Assembly: GCA_002336485.1 (NCBI GenBank)
Contig: DDCZ01000067.1
Span: 1 to 39,080, forward strand
Length of the DNA stretch: 39,080 nt
Direction: 5' to 3'
DNA from: Flavobacteriales bacterium UBA1993
GTDB taxonomy: Bacteria; Bacteroidota; Bacteroidia; Flavobacteriales_G; Salibacteraceae
In this document: positions 33,690-39,080 of the stretch, piece by piece
Numbering within the stretch: the first letter of the stretch is position 1
Layout: each line of letters starts with the position of its first letter
Position numbers and translations under genes: made by a program
The notes under the pieces: model-generated
Databases searched by the model: none
What the model was told of the DNA's origin: nothing
The model's input: the letters and a program-made list of their open reading frames with translations, nothing else

Positions 33690-34136
33690 TTAGTTCGATA
33701 ACTCCTCTTTGACTATTTGAGATATGAGTTTACCATCGGCTTTGCCCTGTAGCTGTCCCATAATTGGCCCCATAACTTTTCCTATGTCCTGCGGACCTGA
33801 AGCGCCTGCGGCCGCAATTTTATTTTTTACCACGCTTCGGATATCATCCTCGCTCATCATTTCTGGTAGGTACTCCTCAATCACCTTTGCTTGGAATAAC
33901 TCCTCGTTAGCCATCTCTGCTCTATCCTGCTCTTGAAATATGGCTGCAGCGTCCTTGCGTTGCTTCACCTGTTTCTGCATTGCCTTGATGACATCCTCAT
34001 CACCCACTTCACCCGATCCGGAAGTACTCAACACCAAGATGGCACTCTTCACAGCGCGTAAGGCTTCTAGCCGTTTTTTATCCTTGGCCAACATTGCCTT
34101 TTTGATGTCTCCGTTAATTTGTTCTGCGATGCTCAT
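33690..34136 (-). CDS. GatB/YqeY domain protein
   Basis: A 148-aa helical protein of the YqeY family, homologous to the tRNA-binding tail of GatB. Typical stretches are INGDIKKAMLAKDKKRLEAL, ILVLSTSGSGEVGDEDVIKA, FQAKVIEEYLPEMMSEDDI and the C-terminal GPIMGQLQGKADGKLISQIV. The start at 34136 (MSIAEQINGD) fits the family; an ATG at 34154 would add six residues. The function is unproven in general; a role with tRNA is assumed from the GatB homology. Divergent from the gldH-like gene. Confidence 0.9.
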   Translation of the reverse strand: MSIAEQINGDIKKAMLAKDKKRLEALRAVKSAILVLSTSGSGEVGDEDVIKAMQKQVKQRKDAAAIFQEQDRAEMANEELFQAKVIEEYLPEMMSEDDIRSVVKNKIAAAGASGPQDIGKVMGPIMGQLQGKADGKLISQIVKEELSN

Positions 34137-34192
34137 TATCAGTTTTTTATTCAAGACAAATTTAATCCTTATGCTTGCGCAAACCGTTAATC

Positions 34193-34657
34193 ATGAAAAA
34201 GCTACTTAAATCCACCACAATATGCCTTCTATTACTAAGTGCCTGTGACGGCCTTTGGGAGTACAGGGGGTTAAACGAACTCGCAAAAATGACCTGGAGT
34301 AAAGGGGACGTTCAAACGTTCGACGCGACTATTTCAGAAACAGGCGAATACGATGTGTATATACTCTTTCGTCATGTGCATGGCTTTCCGTACAAAGACA
34401 TCAATGTCAATCTCAACATGACGGGGCCGTCTACCTTATATGACCAATCGTACACCATTCCAATTATAGGAGACGACAAAGAATACCTCGGCGAAGGCTC
34501 TGTGGACATTTGGGATGTGGAACTCCTAGCTATGGAAAACGAAACATTAGCCGAAGGCGCTTACACTATAAATCTACAGCATGAAATGGTGACCGAAGAC
34601 CTGCAACTGGTCATGGAAGTTGGAGTAAGGATTCAGAAACCAAAAAGCGAAGAGTAA
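34193..34657 (+). CDS. gldH: Gliding motility lipoprotein GldH-like
   Basis: A 154-aa lipoprotein with signal MKKLLKSTTICLLLLSAC. The mature part fits the GldH pattern: a central segment of the form ETGEYDVYILFRHVHGFPYK, then LYDQSYTIPIIGDDKEYLGE, the short DIWDVELLA, and AYTINLQHEMV before VMEVGVRIQKPK. GldH is needed for gliding in F. johnsoniae, but its exact task is unknown. The start at 34193 is preferred to 34175 because the charged MKK then begins the signal. It converges on the giant SprB-repeat gene, whose stop is ten bases away. The assignment is by pattern recall. Confidence 0.72.
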   Translation: MKKLLKSTTICLLLLSACDGLWEYRGLNELAKMTWSKGDVQTFDATISETGEYDVYILFRHVHGFPYKDINVNLNMTGPSTLYDQSYTIPIIGDDKEYLGEGSVDIWDVELLAMENETLAEGAYTINLQHEMVTEDLQLVMEVGVRIQKPKSEE

Positions 34658-34667
34658 ATCGCTGGAC

Positions 34668-37600
34668 TTATTTGCCAACGATTACCCTTGCTGTATTTAT
34701 TCCTTTAGCGTGCTCAATTCGAAGCATGTAAACTCCATCTGCCAGGTCAGACACATCTAACCGCACTCCGTCTGCACCTGTAACGTTCCATGTTGATGCG
34801 TCGAAGACCTTTGCAATTTCACCTCTCATGCTTATCATCATTATTCGGTTGAAATCAACGCCAATTGAGCCATTCACATTCAACACTTCTCGGGTTGGAT
34901 TAGGGAATATTTCGAATGAATAAGAAACCGCCTCTTCGATTCCGACAAAACTCGTGTCACAATCTACTAGAGTCAACATTATCGTATCAGAGTAACTACA
35001 TGCACCGTTATCATTTGTCCCTGTTACCCAGAATGGATATTGACCTGGGATAATTACGCTACCGTCGTGAGCTAGAATTGACAAAGTCGAATCACCAGTA
35101 CTCCAGTTGAAATTGTCATAAACATTATCCACGGTAAGCGTGACCGGATCCTTGAGGCAGGCGGTGATATTATCTCCAAGATAGAACGTGGTTTGCACCT
35201 CAACTTCAACCAAGATCGTATCAGATCCAGTACATCCAAATGTATCGGACACCTGCACCCACACATACACATCTTCATTTAATGGAGTTTCACCATCGTT
35301 GACCGTCAATATTTGATTGGTAGACGCATCGTTCCAGAGATAAGAATCATGATCTCCAGCATCAAGGTCGAGAGTATTTGAGTTGCATAAAGCTTGGTCA
35401 CCACCTAAGTCTACCTCAGGGGTTTTGTGACTAATCATTGTGAATTCGCCAGAATCAATGCCACATTCATTCATGTATGTATACCATCCTGTAGTGGTGT
35501 AATTAGAATCTAAAGCGATCAACTTGCCATTCGCAGTATCAATCATCATAGGATCACCGCTATAAACACCTCCGGTTGGCGAAGCAAAATCAAGTAAAAT
35601 CTCCGATCCACCACAAAGCTCGATTGGATTTAAGCTAAAGCTAACTTGAGGTAACGGTGTGATATAAACTGAATCCAAGGCGATTCCAGCACATCCATTA
35701 GAATCAGTAAATGTGTATGTAACCGAATTCCAATTTGACAATGAATCAGTGATTAATGAATCGAGTACAACACCCTGACCACTAAATGCTCCTCCTATTG
35801 GAGTCTGACCTGAAAGCTGCACAACAGTGAACTGACATACGGAATCTATAGGAAGTGTTAGGGTGACATTTGGCAATGTGTCCTCCGTGATAGTTTGTGT
35901 ATCCGTCGCAACGCAACCATTCGCATCAGTTATTACTGTCGTATATGTTCCCGCAAGAATATTTATTAAGCTGTCATTAGTTGCAGCATATCCAGTCCAA
36001 GAATAGGAGTATGGTGTTGTTCCTCCGGAAGCATTCGCAATTGCAATCCCTGAAGAATCACCTGCACAGAGGCTAGTATCGTTGAATGAGATATTGACAA
36101 CCAATGCTGTTGGTTCGGTGATTACGGTATCCATAGTTACCGCACACCCATTCGTATCGCTTATCGTTACTGAATAGGTGCCGCCTGCTAACCCTCCAAT
36201 CGAATCAACAACAGCACCTGTATTCCACAGATAACTGTATCCTGGCGAGCCTCCGTTTGCAGTAATTATCGCACTTCCATCATTGGCTCCATTACAACTT
36301 ATATTACTAATACTCATTGCACCATAGAGCGAATCTGGCTCAGTCAGGGTAACAGAATCAATTACCTCGCAGCCGAATGCGCTTGTAGCAGTTACGATGT
36401 AGGTGTTTTCAACTAAGCCTGAAATTGTTGATGTAGAACCACCATTGCTCCATGCGTATGAATATGATCCTGTCATTCCAGATGCCGTGGCAGTTAATTG
36501 TCCATTCACCGCCCCAAAGCAAAGTAAGTTCGAATCGATATTTATGCTTACGATATTCCATGTGTCAATGACTGAAATAGTTACCTGAGTTGTATCAAGA
36601 TTGCCATTGACATCTACAGCATAAAACGACACTAGATTATCTCCAAGGTCATTGCAACTGAACACCTCTTGACTAAGCCACAATGAATCTAGTCCGCAGG
36701 CATCGTAACTCGCACTATCTACCTGAGTTGCGGAAAGTGAAACTGTACCCGCGTTGCTTAAGTAAAGTGTGGTATCAATTCCTCCAACGAACGGAGCTGT
36801 TGTATCCACTACGTGCACTGTTGATGTGGCTGAATCAATATTCCCATTCACGTCAATTACGTATAGTGTTACTGTGTTATTTCCAACATCCGAACAATCA
36901 AAATCACTCGGCGTAACATACATTGAATCAATCGCACAATTATCAAAACTTCCGCTATCAATCGTTGACGAATCGATGCTCACATTTCCAATACTATCCA
37001 GATAAACCGTTGCATTTTGTGTCAATGCTGTTGGCGCAATCGTGTCTTGAACATCAATCTCAACTGAATCTATAGCGGTACAATTATTCGTATCCGTAAC
37101 GGTCACATAGTGCCATCCACTGCTCAAACTGTTCGCGGTGTCAGAAGTGCTTCCCGAACTCCATGAATATGTATACGAAAGCGCACCACCCGATGCAACA
37201 ACCGACGCTACACCTGTAGAGGTCGATGAACACAAAGTATTGCTATCAATAGATGCCGTTGCCACCAATACCGTTGGTTCTGTAATACAAATTACCTCAG
37301 AATTCGTGCAGCCATTCGCATCTGTTGCAGTCACGGTATAACATCCAGCTGTTAATCCTGTCGCAACGCTGGATGAACCACCCATTGACCAAGCAAATGT
37401 GTAACCTGCGGTTCCCCCGGCAGCGCTTGCTGTAGCAGATCCATCATTACCACCATTACAACTCACGTTGTTATTTAATGTAGCGGATGCTACAAGGACT
37501 GAAGGCTCGTAAACATTCATTGTATCCGATACCGTACATCCATTCGCATCAGTAACAGTAACGGTATACAAGCCTGCTGTTAAACCAGAGTTAGTCGCCG

Positions 37601-39080
37601 AGGTGCCTCCTGTGTTCCACAGAAATGTATAATTCGCAGTTCCTCCAGACGCACTTGCTGTCAAAGATCCATCGTTACCACCATTACAACTTACGCTGTC
37701 ATCTACGTTTATCGCGACCGATAATGCCGCTGGTTCATCTACCACGACCGTGTCGGTTGCAGTACATCCATTTGCGTCGGTAGCTGTTACCGTATATGTT
37801 CCGGCAGTTAATCCTGTTGCAGTTGCTGTTGTAGCACCTGTGTTCCAAGCATAAGAGTACGTAGCTGTTCCTCCAGAGGCAGAAGCAGTGGCTTCACCAT
37901 CATTGCCACCGTTACAACTTACGTCGCTGTCAAGGGTAGCTGTTGCTACCAGTACCGTCGGTTCAGTGATTGTCACCGAAGCTGTGTCCGTACATCCGTT
38001 CGCATCTGTAGCAGTGACCGTGTATGTTCCTGCTGTTAATGCTGTCGCTGCTGCAGAAGATCCGCCACCACCTGACCATGCGTATGTGATTGTTCCTGTT
38101 CCACCTGATCCAGATGCGGTAGCTGCTCCGTCGTTGCCACCATTACAACTTACGTTGGTTGGTGTTCCAATTGAAACTGATACTGCTGTTGGCTCTGTAA
38201 TAGTTACTGAAGTTGTATCCGTACATCCGTTCGCGTCAGTTACAGTTACCACATATGTTCCTGCGGTAAGACCTGTTGCTGTAGCAGAAGATCCACCACC
38301 GCCTGACCATGCGTAGGAGTACGATGTTGTTCCGCCTGTCGCAGATGCTGTTGCTACTCCGTCGTTACCACTATTACAACTCACATTGCTATCTAATGAT
38401 ACGGCCGCTATTAACATTGCTGGCTCAGTAACGGACATTGTATCTGTGTCCGTACATCCATTTGCGTCGGTTACGGTTACTGTATAAAGTCCTGCGGTAA
38501 GGCCACTCGCGGTAGCAACATTTGCTCCTGTATTCCATGCATATGTATAACCTGCTGTTCCGCCTGATCCGCTTGCTGTAAGCACGCCGTTGTTTCCTCC
38601 GTTACAACTTACATTGCTATCGAGAGATATCGATGCTACTACTGCCGCTGGTTCATCTACCACGACCGTGTCGGTTGCAGTACATCCATTTGCGTCGGTA
38701 GCTGTTACTGTAAATGTTCCAGCAGTTAATCCTGTTGCAGTTGCTGTTGTAGCACCTGTGTTCCAAGCATAAGAGTACGTAGCTGTTCCGCCAGAGGCAG
38801 AAGCAGTGGCCTCTCCATCGTTTCCACCATTACAGCTTACGTCGTTGTCAAGTGCAGCTGTTGCTACAAGGACGGTTGGCTCAGTGATCGTTACTGAGGC
38901 GGTATCTGTACATCCGTTCGCGTCTGTAGCAGTTACGGTGTAAGTTCCTGCGGTAAGTCCGGAAGCTGTATCAGAAGATCCACCACCGCCTGACCATGCG
39001 TATGTGATTGTTCCTGTTCCACCTGATCCAGATGCGGTAGCTGATCCATCGTTACTACCATTACAACTTACGTCGGTTGG
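34668..39080 (-). CDS. Giant SprB-repeat surface protein with T9SS sorting domain (partial, N terminus outside window)
   Basis: The frame is open from the window edge to the stop, giving 1470 residues of the C-terminal part of a large secreted protein. In order it has nine SprB-type repeats (about 39080-37050), two HYR-like modules (about 37050-36560; DTIAPTALTQNATVYLDS and DTTAPFVGGIDTTLYLSN), three more divergent SprB repeats (about 36560-35870), an Ig-like region with NVTLTLPIDSVCQ and CTGSDTILVEVEV, and a final sorting domain (FEIFPNPTREVLNVNGS ... GVYMLRIEH ... ARVIVGK). The FPNP and GVYMLRIE forms mark a type A T9SS signal, whereas SprB itself has a type B one. Similar proteins serve as surface adhesins or gliding filaments. 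The first methionine (38663) is only an internal one. Confidence 0.93.
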   Translation of the reverse strand, partial: PTDVSCNGSNDGSATASGSGGTGTITYAWSGGGGSSDTASGLTAGTYTVTATDANGCTDTASVTITEPTVLVATAALDNDVSCNGGNDGEATASASGGTATYSYAWNTGATTATATGLTAGTFTVTATDANGCTATDTVVVDEPAAVVASISLDSNVSCNGGNNGVLTASGSGGTAGYTYAWNTGANVATASGLTAGLYTVTVTDANGCTDTDTMSVTEPAMLIAAVSLDSNVSCNSGNDGVATASATGGTTSYSYAWSGGGGSSATATGLTAGTYVVTVTDANGCTDTTSVTITEPTAVSVSIGTPTNVSCNGGNDGAATASGSGGTGTITYAWSGGGGSSAAATALTAGTYTVTATDANGCTDTASVTITEPTVLVATATLDSDVSCNGGNDGEATASASGGTATYSYAWNTGATTATATGLTAGTYTVTATDANGCTATDTVVVDEPAALSVAINVDDSVSCNGGNDGSLTASASGGTANYTFLWNTGGTSATNSGLTAGLYTVTVTDANGCTVSDTMNVYEPSVLVASATLNNNVSCNGGNDGSATASAAGGTAGYTFAWSMGGSSSVATGLTAGCYTVTATDANGCTNSEVICITEPTVLVATASIDSNTLCSSTSTGVASVVASGGALSYTYSWSSGSTSDTANSLSSGWHYVTVTDTNNCTAIDSVEIDVQDTIAPTALTQNATVYLDSIGNVSIDSSTIDSGSFDNCAIDSMYVTPSDFDCSDVGNNTVTLYVIDVNGNIDSATSTVHVVDTTAPFVGGIDTTLYLSNAGTVSLSATQVDSASYDACGLDSLWLSQEVFSCNDLGDNLVSFYAVDVNGNLDTTQVTISVIDTWNIVSINIDSNLLCFGAVNGQLTATASGMTGSYSYAWSNGGSTSTISGLVENTYIVTATSAFGCEVIDSVTLTEPDSLYGAMSISNISCNGANDGSAIITANGGSPGYSYLWNTGAVVDSIGGLAGGTYSVTISDTNGCAVTMDTVITEPTALVVNISFNDTSLCAGDSSGIAIANASGGTTPYSYSWTGYAATNDSLINILAGTYTTVITDANGCVATDTQTITEDTLPNVTLTLPIDSVCQFTVVQLSGQTPIGGAFSGQGVVLDSLITDSLSNWNSVTYTFTDSNGCAGIALDSVYITPLPQVSFSLNPIELCGGSEILLDFASPTGGVYSGDPMMIDTANGKLIALDSNYTTTGWYTYMNECGIDSGEFTMISHKTPEVDLGGDQALCNSNTLDLDAGDHDSYLWNDASTNQILTVNDGETPLNEDVYVWVQVSDTFGCTGSDTILVEVEVQTTFYLGDNITACLKDPVTLTVDNVYDNFNWSTGDSTLSILAHDGSVIIPGQYPFWVTGTNDNGACSYSDTIMLTLVDCDTSFVGIEEAVSYSFEIFPNPTREVLNVNGSIGVDFNRIMMISMRGEIAKVFDASTWNVTGADGVRLDVSDLADGVYMLRIEHAKGINTARVIVGK
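35870..36560 (-). repeat. Three divergent SprB-type repeats after the HYR-like modules
   Basis: Units beginning at SINIDSNLLCFG, AMSISNISCNGAND and VVNISFNDTSLCAGD keep the Cys, YSYAW or YSYLW, TYxVT and GC positions but differ much more from each other than the upstream nine. Confidence 0.8.
37726..38162 (-). repeat. Copy 1 of a near-identical 437-bp two-repeat block
   Basis: The block is the in-frame counterpart of 38644-39080, at a constant offset of 918 bp (306 residues) with no indels that I can see. Many stretches are identical, including the GCCGCTGGTTCATCTACCAC start and the AGCATAAGAGTACGTAGCTG segment, while a few third positions differ. Confidence 0.85.
38644..39080 (-). repeat. 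Copy 2 of the near-identical 437-bp two-repeat block (reaches window edge)
   Basis: Partner of 37726-38162 at an exact 918-bp offset, equal to four SprB repeats. This points to a recent multi-repeat duplication or gene conversion inside the array. Confidence 0.85.

Larger units (their letters stand above)
37050..39080 (-). repeat. Nine tandem SprB repeats, about 230 bp each
   Basis: Each unit is about 76 residues and has the form VSCNGGNDG, then SGGT..Y.YAW, GLTAGTYTVT, TDANGCT and a final TEPT or DEPA. On the plus strand the units are marked by TTACAACTTAC-like tracts near 39060, 38830, 38600, 38370, 38140, 37910, 37680 and 37450; the ninth unit (near 37230) is degenerate. The array runs past the window edge, so the full number is unknown. 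Confidence 0.93.

Noticed and set aside
37888..38316. Plus-strand open frame of 142 codons across the SprB repeats
   Set aside because: It is a shadow of the repetitive minus-strand gene, made of Pro, Val and Ala runs from the repeat codons, without a start signal or known fold.
37050..39080. Regular repeats with about 230-bp spacing that could suggest a CRISPR-like or satellite array
   Set aside because: The whole stretch is one open minus-strand frame with SprB repeats; the period is far longer than CRISPR units and the changes are mostly in third codon positions.

Overview
The window is chromosomal DNA from a gliding or T9SS-bearing member of the Bacteroidota, most likely of the order Flavobacteriales. 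The evidence is a complete type IX secretion / gliding motor block (PorP/SprF-like, GldK, GldL, GldM, two GldN copies), a GldH-like lipoprotein, two proteins ending in T9SS C-terminal sorting domains, SprB repeats, and several TAnnTTTG promoter boxes typical of the phylum. The species cannot be named from the sequence alone. I see no insertion sequence, prophage, CRISPR array or rRNA.

Layout. 1-259: tail of a T9SS cargo protein. 319-2139 (-): signal peptide peptidase SppA. 2278-3437 (+): overlapping folK and deoxynucleoside kinase. 3543-5608 (+): an OmpA-like/TPR lipoprotein and a small cysteine-rich lipoprotein. 5631-6158 (-): SpoU-type RNA methyltransferase. 6228-8840 (+): mutS. 8896-9139: tRNA-Gly(GCC) and tRNA-Leu(UAA). 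9140-11140 (-): Kdo transferase waaA coupled to a barrel-like protein. 11268-16570 (+): a tight five-gene nucleotide-sugar operon (DegT aminotransferase, UDP-glucose dehydrogenase, UDP-glucuronate decarboxylase, WbpD-like acetyltransferase, TviB/WbpO-like dehydrogenase). 16621-26984 (-): topA, an arginase-fold protein, a PorP/SprF-like protein, gldK, gldL, gldM, gldN and a second gldN. 27174-33615 (+): miaB, a sigma-54-type activator, lptE, a TPR protein, secG, groES, groEL. 33690-34136 (-): YqeY-like protein. 34193-34657 (+): gldH-like lipoprotein. 34668-39080 (-): 3' part of a giant SprB-repeat T9SS cargo protein that runs off the window.

How the parts fit. Much of the window concerns the cell envelope: protein export (SecG, SppA, T9SS), LPS construction (WaaA, LptE, sugar nucleotides), folding (GroESL), and cargo of the secretion system itself. 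The sugar operon converges on the T9SS operon and shares a bidirectional terminator with it. Its WbpE-like and WbpD-like enzymes are the kind that make the diamino-uronic sugar used as the cargo linker in Porphyromonas gingivalis, which suggests, by inference only, a link between secretion and surface anchoring.

The least expected items are an arginase-fold protein that has lost most metal ligands and sits just upstream of the T9SS genes, two tandem gldN copies separated by a terminator, a recent four-repeat segmental duplication inside the SprB-repeat gene, and a 16-bp perfect palindrome touching tRNA-Leu. I did not find a wholly new multi-gene system.
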